NCBI RefSeq assembly: GCF_032399705.1
Contig: NZ_CP135922.1
Location: forward strand, 3,906,001 to 3,970,000
Direction: 5' to 3'
Length of the DNA: 64,000 nt
DNA from: Paenibacillus sp. BIC5C1
Lineage (GTDB): Bacteria > Bacillota > Bacilli > Paenibacillales > Paenibacillaceae
Under the pieces are notes generated by a model, which saw only the letters and a program-made list of their open reading frames with translations, was not told the DNA's origin and did not search any database. Shown in pieces: positions 1-9,171 of the stretch; position 1 is the first letter of the stretch, and each line of letters begins with the position of its first letter. A program made the translations under genes and the position numbers.

Positions 1-2220
1 ATCTTCCTTGTATGCTTTATCCATATTAAAGGTTAACGTATTCGTTTTCACTGCTTCATTCGAGCTGATATTGACGTGGATAGGAACATTTTTTGTAGCC
101 ATTCCAGTTCCTTCATAAGAGACAACCGAATTATTTAAATACCACAACTTATTGGACGCCGGATATTTACTTACCTTCAATTTTGTCTCGGGATTGACTG
201 TAAAACCGTGTCTAGCAAAAAAGCTGCTCAAATCCTGACCTAATACTTCTGAAGAGAATTCTACTAAATATTGTTGTCTGGAGCTCTCGCCATTAGGAAG
301 AGATACTTTACGATCTCGATATAGACTATTTAACTGCGCCCAGTACCCAGGATGGGCCAATTCCAATTGCCAAAATGCGCCGAGTCTCGCAAAAAGACCT
401 TGCTGTTCCATTGCTACTTTATTTTCTTGGATAACATATTTATAAATATCAGATTCGAATGGGATGCGTGTATCTATGGAATTACGCTCTACGGACAACA
501 ACATGGGTAACATGTTATTGCTAACCTCACCGTACTCCCGTTCTCCTACAGCCATGCGGTGTCCGATTTCGTGTGATAAACCCCAACCAGGATATACCTT
601 ACTGAAATCCTCCAGCATCAAAGCTACGGTCTCAGCCTGAATTCCGGTATGGTCACCTGCTGCATACATTGCACCATACGGTTGCATTAATCTAATATTC
701 TCTCGAATAAGCTTAGGGTCATGATTAACATTGCGGCCATCCAGACCAAAGTAATCAAATAATCGATTAATCCATACATCATAACCCGTTAAAGTATCTA
801 GAGGATTTTGGTTCTTTGTAATAAACGCATTGTAGGCTTGTGTAGTGGTACCTGTGAAAATAATACGATTGCTCACCATTTCAACCACGTCAATCATTTC
901 ACGGTCTTTTACGTTGGGATGGGCTGTTTTATCTGCGTCTAATCTTTGTTTATAATCGTTCAATAAGGCTTTAAATTCGGCCGGATCTGTGTCTTGCGTC
1001 ATCATCGGGAATCGTTCCGCACCTTCAAAACGGATACGAGGCGCTTGCCCTTGCTCTTCCGATGTATAAGGGTTAACGATGTAGATTGGTCCACCTTTCG
1101 TTACATCATGCGCGTATGCGCTGGTTGTAGGATTCTCAGGTACCACGATCGTATTTTTTCCAGGTCGCAATTGCACCCCTTTTGCCCAGCTATTCCAAGC
1201 GCCTTCTTGCTGCGAAAAGATTAATGAAGGTACTTGATCAGTAGAACTGACATCTACATATACGTTGATCGTATCGCCCGGCATGGCTATAAGTCCGGTA
1301 GGCTGGTTATTGGTGCCCATACTAAATCTTAAGTTTTGCTGTGCATGCTTCTTCATATCGCCATGTTGTTCAGCAGTAATGATTAACCCTTCGGTCTGTA
1401 GTTCACCGCTCACGATCTTTTGGGCTAAATCAAGCTGAGCTTTAAACTGAGAATATAAAGGATGAGCAACTGCCTCATTTTCCAAAGAAGTTATTTTCTC
1501 TACTGTGTTAAACTCCCCGCTAACCTGACTATATGTATTATCCGTAAATAGTTTGTTCATCTTATCCGACACAGCATCTTTTTTATAAAAAGCAAACTCC
1601 GCCGCACTCGCCCAGTCTTGATTTGCCTTCTTGAAGACAAACTTGATTCGCTTAAATGCTGTTGGCGCAAATTTCATTTCAACGACGTCACCTGTTGAAC
1701 CTTTATACTCCCCCGAGGTTACTAACGTAAAATCATCACCTGCATCCGTCATAGAACTGTAAATCTCAAACTCTTGAGCGAATCCTTTTCCTTTAGCTCC
1801 AGTTTGTCTAGCAGCATACACAATTCTATCCAATGTAGTCGCTTCATCCAATAGAAATACGACCTCATTTGTAAAAGTTGAAGAATTGGGTTTACCTGTT
1901 TCCCAGTGTGTATTTAGTTCTCCATCAATCGCCTTATTTATGGTAGAACTTGAGTAGTTCCCCCCATTATTAGTGATTGACTTAATATGAGTAGTGTTCA
2001 TTTTAAAGACATCATTATAAGCATTTAAAATGTCTTTTCCGTATAAATCAAACGGTTTAACGAATGCCACAGTCGGTACAATAGTGCCGCGATCCCCTGC
2101 CTTGTTTGTGACAGTAGCATTAGAAACACTGGATGGTTGACTTGCTGCAGCATACCCTGCTTCACTTGACAGGGTAACGAGTAGTGCTGCAGATGTAGCG
2201 ATTGCAAGCATTTTTTTCAT
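1..2220 (-). CDS. Secreted M60-family (enhancin-like) zinc metallopeptidase, 3' end off the window
   Basis: Only the first 740 codons are visible; the C-terminus lies beyond the window. Residues 1-25 form a signal peptide (KK, then a hydrophobic stretch, then GYA-AA), so the protein should be exported. About residues 80-215 resemble a discoidin (F5/8 type C) module, with GELNTHWETG. The catalytic zinc motif HEIGH is at residues 550-554, preceded by WGLS and followed by Glu residues that could be the third ligand, as in M60 (PF13402) peptidases that attack glycoproteins or mucins. The start is ATG with AGGAGG eight bases upstream. The gene is preceded by a cyclic-di-GMP riboswitch and terminator, so expression probably follows the motile/sessile switch. 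Family assignment is from motifs; the substrate is unknown. Confidence 0.85.
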   Translation of the reverse strand, partial: MKKMLAIATSAALLVTLSSEAGYAAASQPSSVSNATVTNKAGDRGTIVPTVAFVKPFDLYGKDILNAYNDVFKMNTTHIKSITNNGGNYSSSTINKAIDGELNTHWETGKPNSSTFTNEVVFLLDEATTLDRIVYAARQTGAKGKGFAQEFEIYSSMTDAGDDFTLVTSGEYKGSTGDVVEMKFAPTAFKRIKFVFKKANQDWASAAEFAFYKKDAVSDKMNKLFTDNTYSQVSGEFNTVEKITSLENEAVAHPLYSQFKAQLDLAQKIVSGELQTEGLIITAEQHGDMKKHAQQNLRFSMGTNNQPTGLIAMPGDTINVYVDVSSTDQVPSLIFSQQEGAWNSWAKGVQLRPGKNTIVVPENPTTSAYAHDVTKGGPIYIVNPYTSEEQGQAPRIRFEGAERFPMMTQDTDPAEFKALLNDYKQRLDADKTAHPNVKDREMIDVVEMVSNRIIFTGTTTQAYNAFITKNQNPLDTLTGYDVWINRLFDYFGLDGRNVNHDPKLIRENIRLMQPYGAMYAAGDHTGIQAETVALMLEDFSKVYPGWGLSHEIGHRMAVGEREYGEVSNNMLPMLLSVERNSIDTRIPFESDIYKYVIQENKVAMEQQGLFARLGAFWQLELAHPGYWAQLNSLYRDRKVSLPNGESSRQQYLVEFSSEVLGQDLSSFFARHGFTVNPETKLKVSKYPASNKLWYLNNSVVSYEGTGMATKNVPIHVNISSNEAVKTNTLTFNMDKAYKED

Positions 2221-2272
2221 GATTGTTTCCTCCTGATGAATGATAGTTATGACAACTGACCTAAAATAGCGC

Positions 2273-2300
2273 AAAAAAAACTACCCTTAAGAGTAGTTTT
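2273..2300 (-). terminator. Intrinsic terminator in riboswitch expression platform
   Basis: On the minus strand a stem AAAACTAC/GTAGTTTT, with CTTAAG inside it, is followed by eight T residues. It lies between the c-di-GMP aptamer and the peptidase start codon, where a riboswitch-controlled terminator is expected. The interval 2301-2369 contains self-complementary GAAGAT/ATCTTC segments that could form an alternative fold. Confidence 0.8.
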
Positions 2301-2369
2301 ATCACGCGAAGATATTAAAAGATGAAATCTTCACCTTTTATAAACTTCAAATAACAAAAAGCATCGTAT

Positions 2370-2460
2370 ACTCTTTGGCAACTGGCTGACATTGTCATAA
2401 AACTTGAAACTTTAGTCCCTGTAGCTTTGCGTCCCTACGTTTCCATAGGTTTGCCTATTC
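2370..2460 (-). promoter_or_regulatory. Cyclic-di-GMP-I (GEMM-I) riboswitch aptamer
   Basis: Read on the minus strand, this leader has the hallmark GEMM-I order. GGCAAACC is followed by a GNRA-capped stem (CCTATG-GAAA-CGTAGG), then the conserved GGGACGCAAAGC, then ACTAAAG, and it closes with AGCCAGTTGCC. The element is about 150 nt upstream of the M60 peptidase start and is followed by an intrinsic terminator, so control is probably by transcription termination. Whether ligand turns the gene on or off cannot be read by eye. Confidence 0.9.
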
Positions 2461-2592
2461 AGTTGTAAGTACATTTAGACATATTATCACAGCTATACAT
2501 CAATCACATGGTTAATTAGTATGATATAAGACTAGGTAATTTAAATTATTTTTTAATGATTGTCCTTGTAAGCTGCTCGCTAGTTGAACAAA

Positions 2593-2619
2593 GGCAGCTA
2601 ATCACGTTGATTAGCTGCC
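2593..2619 (-). terminator. Terminator hairpin after Nudix gene
   Basis: A perfect 12-bp inverted repeat (GGCAGCTAATCA and its complement, 3-nt loop). It lies 67 bases past the stop of the minus-strand Nudix gene. The T-tract is weak on both strands. Confidence 0.6.
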
Positions 2620-2685
2620 TCTTCATTTTATTTAGCTATCGTCACTCGTTAGTGCAAAATTTTTTAAAACACAACCTTGTACAAT

Positions 2686-3174
2686 TTACACACGCCTTTG
2701 AACCTTGACATCACATTCTGACATCGTCCCAGTGACGTATTCCATATAATTCACAGAACCACTAAAGTTCAAATAAGCTTCATAACGCATGCGGATGGCG
2801 GGTAATGTAATCCAATCCAGAACATTCTCCTTGGGAACCCACCTACATTCGCTCGTTTCATCAGAAGTAGCTAACTCTCCACCTACAGCTTTGCACACAA
2901 AATCAAACATAACTTTTGTAGGAACATCAGTTACACCGTCATACCATTTATGTATCGCTGTATTCGAAACAACATTAATTAAATGGTTCACCTCCGCATC
3001 TATTCCGCTTTCCTCTTTAATTTCACGAATCACGCCATCAATCAGATTTTCTCCAACTTCAGTTATACCACCAGGATACACCCAACCATCGTCATGGGCT
3101 TTTACTAATAGAATATTCCCATTCCCATCTTCTACAATCCCACCTGCTGAGACAATATGTGTCGGAAAAGCCAT
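2686..3174 (-). CDS. NUDIX hydrolase
   Basis: 162-residue Nudix-fold pyrophosphohydrolase. The complete Nudix box G-x5-E-x7-RE-x2-EE-x-G-I spans residues 36-58 (G36, E42, R50, E51, E54, E55, G57), so the Mg-binding catalytic site is intact. Such proteins hydrolyse nucleoside diphosphates linked to another group (NDP-sugars, oxidised dNTPs, ADP-ribose); the substrate cannot be told from the sequence. The start ATG has GGAGG nine bases upstream. It is a single gene with its own terminator, and no neighbour suggests a pathway. Confidence 0.85.
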   Translation of the reverse strand: MAFPTHIVSAGGIVEDGNGNILLVKAHDDGWVYPGGITEVGENLIDGVIREIKEESGIDAEVNHLINVVSNTAIHKWYDGVTDVPTKVMFDFVCKAVGGELATSDETSECRWVPKENVLDWITLPAIRMRYEAYLNFSGSVNYMEYVTGTMSECDVKVQRRV

Positions 3175-3342
3175 TCTAGGACCTCCAAATTCAGTAAAGT
3201 TGTATATTTATTCCACACAGTTCCTGGATTGTCCTGCTTTGGTGAGCATCTTTAGAAATCGTATATATTCCCTAACAAAATTAATGTATGGAGATCGGTC
3301 ATTACGGAATTGAACATAATATTCATCAATTGCTTATTGCCT

Positions 3343-4236
3343 TTATAATTTAAAATAGTTCAGGCTATCTATATCATTAAGAAGCCCATGCTGTTTGGGT
3401 TTCCATCCTAACTTTTCTTTCGTTTTTTCACTTGAGGAAGCTAGATCCATTTCAGCAAAATGAGTGAACCACGTGAAGTGGTTGTTAGCTTCCTCGCGAG
3501 CTATGCTTTTAATAGGAACGTTAAGTCTTTCCCCTATCACAGCAGCTATTTCTTTAAAAGCTACAGCCTCCTCTGCAACTGCGTGATATACTCCTGTTGT
3601 TTCGTTCTCCAGAACCAGCCTAAATAGTTGAGCAGCATCAAGCCTGTGTACCGCCGGCCAACAATTAATTCCTTCTCCAATAAAAGCCGAAACACCTTTA
3701 TTACGAGCTAAATCAATTAGTGTTGGAATAAAAGCACGATCACCATTTCCATGTACGGAAGGCGGAAGCCGAACTATAGAAACGTTAACCTCTTTCTCCA
3801 TCGCTACCACTGCTGCCTCTTCTGAAGCGATACGAGGATTGGCATTTGGCCCGAACATTGGCAACGTATCTTCGGTTACGCGTTTCCCCTTTGGAAGAAC
3901 TGCCAGGGCAGATGTAATAATAAGCGGACGGTCTGAACCAGCTAAAACAGAGCTCATAGCATCAATAGCCCTCTTATCCTTCTCACAGTTCTCTTTGAAT
4001 TTTGAGAAATCGTGATTAAATGCAGTATGAATAACTGCATCAGCCGTCGATACTCCACTGCGCAAACTATCTAGGTCTTCCATATCGCCTCTATGAATTT
4101 GTGCACCTATTCCGATAAGAGATTGAGCAGCTGCTTCTGATCGAGCAAGCCCAAGCACCTCATGACCCGCACGAATTAATTCTTGAACAATAGCAGAACC
4201 TACAAACCCGGTTGCTCCCGTAACAAAAATCTTCAT
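3343..4236 (-). CDS. NAD(P)-dependent extended SDR oxidoreductase/epimerase-like
   Basis: 297 residues beginning with the Rossmann motif GATGFVG (residues 7-13), followed by GHEVLGLAR and a GDMEDLDSL segment that contacts the cofactor. It resembles atypical extended SDR proteins of the NAD-dependent epimerase/dehydratase group. The usual YxxxK is not evident, the region holding RIASEEAAV instead, so catalysis may differ or be lost. The start has GAGGA upstream. It lies downstream of, and on the same strand as, a broken AraC regulator that may once have controlled it. Substrate unknown. Confidence 0.75.
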   Translation of the reverse strand: MKIFVTGATGFVGSAIVQELIRAGHEVLGLARSEAAAQSLIGIGAQIHRGDMEDLDSLRSGVSTADAVIHTAFNHDFSKFKENCEKDKRAIDAMSSVLAGSDRPLIITSALAVLPKGKRVTEDTLPMFGPNANPRIASEEAAVVAMEKEVNVSIVRLPPSVHGNGDRAFIPTLIDLARNKGVSAFIGEGINCWPAVHRLDAAQLFRLVLENETTGVYHAVAEEAVAFKEIAAVIGERLNVPIKSIAREEANNHFTWFTHFAEMDLASSSEKTKEKLGWKPKQHGLLNDIDSLNYFKL

Positions 4237-4432
4237 TTCTATTCCTCTTCTCTTTAAATTTCATGATTTTCTTTTACTTATATAATTTATCATCATGAAA
4301 TCTTTGAGGCATGGATAATAGCAACACAATGTAGCACAATATTATCTCAGAGCATTAGTACTTATCTTCTGTACGAGCATTAAAGTTCTTGCTCAGTTAA
4401 CTGTGTAAGAAGAGATGAATGAACTTAGCGAT

Positions 4433-5310
4433 TTAGAAATTTGCATCTAAAATTGCTAGGAGTTTCATTTTTAATTTTTTAAAGATTCTACTAAAATAGT
4501 TACCGTCATTAAAACCTACTTCCAATGCGATTTCAATAATCGTTTTATCCGTGGTTATCAAAAGCTGTGCTGCTTTTTGAACACGCATCTGATTTAGAAA
4601 ATCCATCGGCGAGAAGCCTGACACCGTTTTAAAAACTCTTGAAAAATGGACTGGACTTAAATGAGAAACCTTTGAAAGATCATTTAATGTAATTTTTTCG
4701 GAAATATGCTTCTCCATATGTTTAATAGCTGACTTAATTTGACATAGTTTTCTATATTGGATGTCTATTTCTGATTGCTCTGGTATTTTCTTCGTATAAG
4801 ATCGAATAAGATCAGTCAATATTTGATAGGTTAATCCCCTTAAAACAAGTTCAAATCCTTCCTTCTTCCCTTCATACTCTTGAATCATTTTCTGTATACT
4901 GCCAAGGATAAATTCATCCTCCGTAATCTTCTCCTCAAACAGAAATCGATTCTTTAAGAGCAGATCAGTGTATATGGATTGTTGTAAATCAGGCTGGTTT
5001 CCTAAAAGCAATAAAAGGTCAATTTTGAATAAATAATATGCTAATTCCGAATTTATATTTTCCCCTGAGTGAATTACATTAGGGTTCACAATTAAAATTG
5101 AACTTTGCTCTCCTGTTATCTGTTGATTACCAGCCTGGAGAATCATCTTTCCTTTTTCAATATATAAAATCATAAGTTGTTCATGCCAATGAGGAGGGAA
5201 AATACTACCCTTTTCATGAAAAGAACAGTATTCCGTAATAATAGGTTTTGAAATTTCCTGTTCTCCACATAACCATACATATTTTCATTCACAACTAATT
5301 CTCTTCCCAT
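4433..5310 (-). pseudogene. AraC-family transcriptional regulator, frameshifted near the N-terminus
   Basis: The C-terminal half carries the two helix-turn-helix units of AraC/XylS proteins (ITLNDLSKVSHLS and IIEIALEVGFNDGNYFSRIF). The open frame from about 5280 continues upstream of any internal ATG with cupin-like sequence (PPHWHEQL). The only start with a Shine-Dalgarno (GGAG, ATG at 5310) is in another frame and reads MGRELVVNE. The two frames join at a run of four T on the plus strand (5282-5285, A-run in the mRNA); one extra base there would give a single 292-residue protein, the usual length. This is either a real 1-nt deletion or a homopolymer sequencing error. An internal start at 5173 would lack much of the sensor domain. 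Confidence 0.75.
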
Positions 5311-5437
5311 TAACCAACACTCCAAACGCTAATATTTTCCCGTCAATCATTTTTGGGGTTAAAAGTAATCTGATTATAGCAGTAGAATGTTCAAATTTGT
5401 ATGAATTGAATTACTGGCATCGTTCTTCTGAAAATCA

Positions 5438-5660
5438 TTAAACACGTGCACGCTGTACATGCTTGACTCCTGCACGCAGAGTAAGCCCAAAGCAAAGAAT
5501 AAGGATGATTCCGGCAACCACATAAGGGTAGTTAACATTAATATCAAACATCAGTCCAGCTACTATCGGCCCAATGATATTGCCAAGGCTGGTAAAAGCG
5601 GAGTTAAGTCCAGCCAAATACCCTTGATGTTCTTTTGCGACCATGGTATCCAATTCGTCG
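5438..5660 (-). pseudogene. MFS transporter C-terminal remnant
   Basis: About 70 residues matching the last two membrane helices of a drug-efflux-type MFS protein (KEHQGYLAGLNSAFTSLGNI, then two hydrophobic segments). There is no plausible start: the frame is simply open back to the terminator of the upstream salvage operon (5684-5707), and no ribosome binding site is seen. At least 300 N-terminal residues are missing, so this is a truncated relic. The breakpoint lies at about 5660-5690. Confidence 0.7.
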
Positions 5661-5683
5661 TCCCGAATTTGAGTAAACAGACG

Positions 5684-5707
5684 AAAAAAGCCGCTAAAAT
5701 TAGCGAC
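5684..5707 (-). terminator. Terminator of the nucleoside salvage operon
   Basis: Minus-strand stem GTCGCTAA/TTAGCGGC followed by six T. It lies 95 bases after the stop of the CNT transporter gene. Confidence 0.8.
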
Positions 5708-5801
5708 TTTAATTGAATTTTTTTATATCCCTCGACATCAACCGTCCTTTTGGAACAGCTCCATTTCGAGTTAAATCGAATACAAATGAAACGAGATTCA
5801 A

Positions 5802-6983
5802 CTAAAATATTATACCGATAATTATAGCGGATAAAACGCTTACAAGTGTAGCCCCATATAACAGCTTCAATCCAAAGCGGGCAACAATATTCCCCTGTTT
5901 TTCATTCAAACCTTTTACTGCACCCACGATCGTACCAATGGATCCAAAGTTAGCAAATGAGATTAGAAAAACGGAAACAATGGCTGTAGTGCGCCCACTT
6001 AAACCGTCTTGAATCTTAACAAAGTCAAGCATGGCAACAAATTCATTTGCAACTAGCTTCGTGGCCATGATACTTCCCGCATGAACCGCTTCATGCCATG
6101 GAACACCGATCATAAAGGCAATTGGTGCAAAAACATATCCTAGAACTCCTTGAAACGAAATACCAAATATGCCGCTGAAAACTCCGTTAATTAAAGCAAT
6201 AATTCCAACAAAACCAACTAACATTACCCCAACCACTATGGCTACTTTAAAGCCATCCATAATATACTCGCCCAGCATTTCAAAAAACGTTTGTTTGCCC
6301 TCTTCCTGAACTTCAACAATATCTTCTTCAGCTGTAACTTCATACGGATTAATGATGGATGCAATGATAAAGCCGCCGAACAGGTTTAATATTAATGCAG
6401 CTACTACATATTTAGGTTCCAGCATCGTCATATATGAACCAACAATGGACATGGATACCGTGGACATTGCAGATGCACATAATGTATACAAGCGATGTTT
6501 TGGTAATAATCCCAGCTGATTTTTCACAGATATAAACACTTCATTTTGTCCTACAATTGCGGCTGCAACCGCATTATAAGATTCCAATTTCCCCATGCCG
6601 TTTACTTTACTTAGCACCAAACCGATATACTTGATAATAAACGGCAGTATTTTGTAATGTTGCAGAATCCCTATTAATGCTGACATAAAAACAATTGGCA
6701 TCAACACAAACAGGAAAAAGGTATGAGCTCCTTCATTGGCAATGCCACCAAAAACAAAGTTTGTTCCTTCGTTGGCATATCCAAGTAATTTCGAAAAACT
6801 ATCCGCAAACCCTTTAATTAAGAATTCGCCTATACTCGTTTTTAGTATAATCAATCCCAAACCTAACTGAATAACAATCATTATGATGATTGGACGATAT
6901 TTGATTTTCTGCTTATTATTACTCGCAAGCCAGGCCAATAATAGAACAATAACCAGACCAACAACAGAAATTAGATAATGCAT
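5802..6983 (-). CDS. nupC: Concentrative nucleoside transporter (NupC/CNT family)
   Basis: 393 residues, highly hydrophobic, with the CNT layout: N-terminal helices, a gate region, and the conserved blocks [48 protein letters not shown] and [15 protein letters not shown] near residue 355. CNT proteins import nucleosides with H+ or Na+. It is last in the operon after deoD and an NCS2 permease, so imported nucleosides can be split by DeoD. ATG start with GGAGGG upstream. The gene symbol is by family. Confidence 0.9.
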   Translation of the reverse strand: MHYLISVVGLVIVLLLAWLASNNKQKIKYRPIIIMIVIQLGLGLIILKTSIGEFLIKGFADSFSKLLGYANEGTNFVFGGIANEGAHTFFLFVLMPIVFMSALIGILQHYKILPFIIKYIGLVLSKVNGMGKLESYNAVAAAIVGQNEVFISVKNQLGLLPKHRLYTLCASAMSTVSMSIVGSYMTMLEPKYVVAALILNLFGGFIIASIINPYEVTAEEDIVEVQEEGKQTFFEMLGEYIMDGFKVAIVVGVMLVGFVGIIALINGVFSGIFGISFQGVLGYVFAPIAFMIGVPWHEAVHAGSIMATKLVANEFVAMLDFVKIQDGLSGRTTAIVSVFLISFANFGSIGTIVGAVKGLNEKQGNIVARFGLKLLYGATLVSVLSAIIIGIIF

Positions 6984-7024
6984 AATTAACCCTCCAAATT
7001 AGCGATACATTTTTTTGGAATCCT

Positions 7025-8302
7025 CTATCGATTTGCATCTTTCCACATTAACGCTTGTTCCAAAATAATCGCCAATAGACTTCCGCAAATTAACCCATTA
7101 TTCAAAATGGCTATTACAATCGGAGATAAATGGCTCGTAGCGGATGTAGGAATAAACATTAAACCCACACCCACTAAAAGAGAAACTCCGCTAACAACAA
7201 AAGTTCGTTCTTCGTGAAGAACCTTCTTCAATTCCATCAGCGATAATCCAACCATTTTCACAAAGATGACGAATGTAACGGCATAGCCTATAGGCGCTGG
7301 AATACCGGATATTACGTTCATTATTGGCGGAAATAAGGATACAGAGATGACTAAGATGCATCCAATTAAAAACGATTTCTGTTCCCTCATCCCTGTTTGT
7401 TCCACATATCCCGCTGCTCCCGAAATAGGCACTGAGCCAATTGCTCCGAAACTGCCACCAATAAAATGTGTAATGCCAGAAGTAAATCCAGCACGCAAAT
7501 ACCGGCTATGATCCAATTTCTTTTGTTTCAGAACGGTCTCCATCAACCGAATGGATGCAAGCGCATTGGTTATTAATAATAGTGTTAATAGAAAGGCAGT
7601 CGTGATTGTCCCACTATCAAATCTCGGTCTTCCAAAAGGGAATAATTGGGGCAGCTTAAATAGTGTATCCGCCGGTGAAATCATCGGCATCTTGTCGCAT
7701 ATGACAAACAATAAGCAGCCTATCAATATACTGATTATTACTGAAAATTGGCGCAGCAAAACAAAGCGACTGTTCCCTAACCCAAAGGTAATGCAAATCA
7801 CAATCACGCTCAGCAAGAACACGTTAACATCTAACAAGGTGTGGCTTGACGTGATCCCCATCATACCTTTCATAAAAGAACCGCTTAATTGAAAGATCAA
7901 TAAGAGCAAATATATAAAAGTGACCGTTGGCGTAAATAGACGAGCGATTTTATCCATTAGCTTAAAAGCTGAAATGAGGATAAATAAAACTCCACTAGAG
8001 ATCATTCCGCCACTTAAAGCTTGCAGAGCAGCAATATTTGATGTATATAATACCCCTACTAAACTCGCGTAAATGGTAAAAATGCTCCACCATAACCCGG
8101 CTGGACCTTCATGAATAGGGAATTTGTGGCCGATGACACCTTGTAAAAATCCAGCTATTCCTAGAGTAATCAGTGTGCTCTGGATGAGCCCAGAAGTCTC
8201 CATAGGTGTTAGGTTATATAAATCTGCGATAGCAATTGGCGCAGCGATTGCACCTGCAATCATAAACATCATCCACTGCAATCCAGACAGTATTCCCTTC
8301 AT
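7025..8302 (-). CDS. NCS2-family uracil/xanthine-type nucleobase permease
   Basis: 425 residues with about 12-14 hydrophobic segments. Family features include FPIHEGPAGLWW, a GLGNSRFVLLRQFS stretch and GGSFGAIGSVPISGAAGYVEQTG (residues about 290-310), similar to the NAT/NCS2 signature region. NCS2 proteins import uracil, xanthine or related bases by proton symport. The start is placed at the ATG at 8302, four bases after the deoD stop; a TTG at 8317 inside deoD lacks a ribosome binding site. The gene is probably translationally coupled to deoD. Confidence 0.85.
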   Translation of the reverse strand: MKGILSGLQWMMFMIAGAIAAPIAIADLYNLTPMETSGLIQSTLITLGIAGFLQGVIGHKFPIHEGPAGLWWSIFTIYASLVGVLYTSNIAALQALSGGMISSGVLFILISAFKLMDKIARLFTPTVTFIYLLLLIFQLSGSFMKGMMGITSSHTLLDVNVFLLSVIVICITFGLGNSRFVLLRQFSVIISILIGCLLFVICDKMPMISPADTLFKLPQLFPFGRPRFDSGTITTAFLLTLLLITNALASIRLMETVLKQKKLDHSRYLRAGFTSGITHFIGGSFGAIGSVPISGAAGYVEQTGMREQKSFLIGCILVISVSLFPPIMNVISGIPAPIGYAVTFVIFVKMVGLSLMELKKVLHEERTFVVSGVSLLVGVGLMFIPTSATSHLSPIVIAILNNGLICGSLLAIILEQALMWKDANR

Positions 8303-8306
8303 AAGA

Positions 8307-9014
8307 TTAGCTTTCAATGCCTGTGTTAAGAGCGATTTCTACCATTTCATAAAAAGATTGTTCACTTTCTTGATGAGTTAAATATTCCTGTGTTAACAGT
8401 TGACTGCCTACTGTCAAAATGGATAGAGCTTTCACTCCATATTTAGCGGCTAACGTATATAAGGCTGTGCTTTCCATTTCTACCCCTAATACACCAAAAT
8501 CCATAAACTTGTGAAGTGGATCTAAGCTCTCACGGTAGAATTCATCGGAGTTATAGATGTTGCCAACAAAAACATTTACTTGTTTAGCTTGTGCTTGTTG
8601 ATACGCTTTCATTAACAATGAGAAATCTGCTGTAGGTGCATAATTGCAGCCATGGAAGATCTTATCCGTCATATTACTATCTGAAGACACGGATTGGGCT
8701 ATTATAATATCGCGAATATTAATTTCTTTCTGCATCGCGCCACAAGTACCGATACGAATCAATTTCTTCACTTCATAATCGACGATCAATTCCGTTGCAT
8801 AGATGCTCATCGATGGATTTCCCATCCCTGTTCCCTGAACGGATACCCGTATGCCCTTGTATAATCCGGTGTACCCATACATGCCTCTTACTTCGTTATA
8901 ACAATTGACCTCATCCAAGAAGTGTTCTGCTACAAATTTTGCACGTAAAGGATCTCCTGGAAGCAAAACGATGTCCGCTATGTCTCCTTTTTTTGCGCCT
9001 AAATGCCTACTCAT
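8307..9014 (-). CDS. deoD: Purine-nucleoside phosphorylase, DeoD type
   Basis: 235 residues from the chosen ATG, matching hexameric PNP: MSRHLGAKKGDIADIVLLPGDPLRAK at the N-terminus, GTGMGNPSMSIY (phosphate/ribose binding), RIGTCGA and EMESTALYTLA. The catalytic Asp normally found in a GVLTVSD segment is not obvious: this protein has ALSILTVGSQL where many DeoD proteins have LTVSDH, which is worth checking. The enzyme splits purine nucleosides with phosphate into base and ribose-1-phosphate. The start is taken at 9014 because GGGGG lies eight bases upstream and the family starts at MSRH. It is first gene of the salvage operon. Confidence 0.9.
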   Translation of the reverse strand: MSRHLGAKKGDIADIVLLPGDPLRAKFVAEHFLDEVNCYNEVRGMYGYTGLYKGIRVSVQGTGMGNPSMSIYATELIVDYEVKKLIRIGTCGAMQKEINIRDIIIAQSVSSDSNMTDKIFHGCNYAPTADFSLLMKAYQQAQAKQVNVFVGNIYNSDEFYRESLDPLHKFMDFGVLGVEMESTALYTLAAKYGVKALSILTVGSQLLTQEYLTHQESEQSFYEMVEIALNTGIES

Positions 9015-9171
9015 ATATCTGCCCCCTACTCTCAATGTTGAACAAGTCTTACCGAAACCTATTCCGCTTGCCTTCAGAAAATCAGTTCGGAAAGTACATT
9101 GAGCATAAGATTTTTCAGCATAACAAACTAGACCAAAATCTTACGGAGGGTAAGGGAAATAATTGAACAAA

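Noticed and set aside
2789..3313. 174-codon plus-strand open frame
   Set aside because: Mirror of the Nudix hydrolase gene, whose catalytic box is intact on the other strand.
8303..8317. Overlap of the NCS2 permease with deoD through a TTG start at 8317
   Set aside because: The TTG lacks a ribosome binding site and adds five non-family residues; the ATG at 8302 is more likely.
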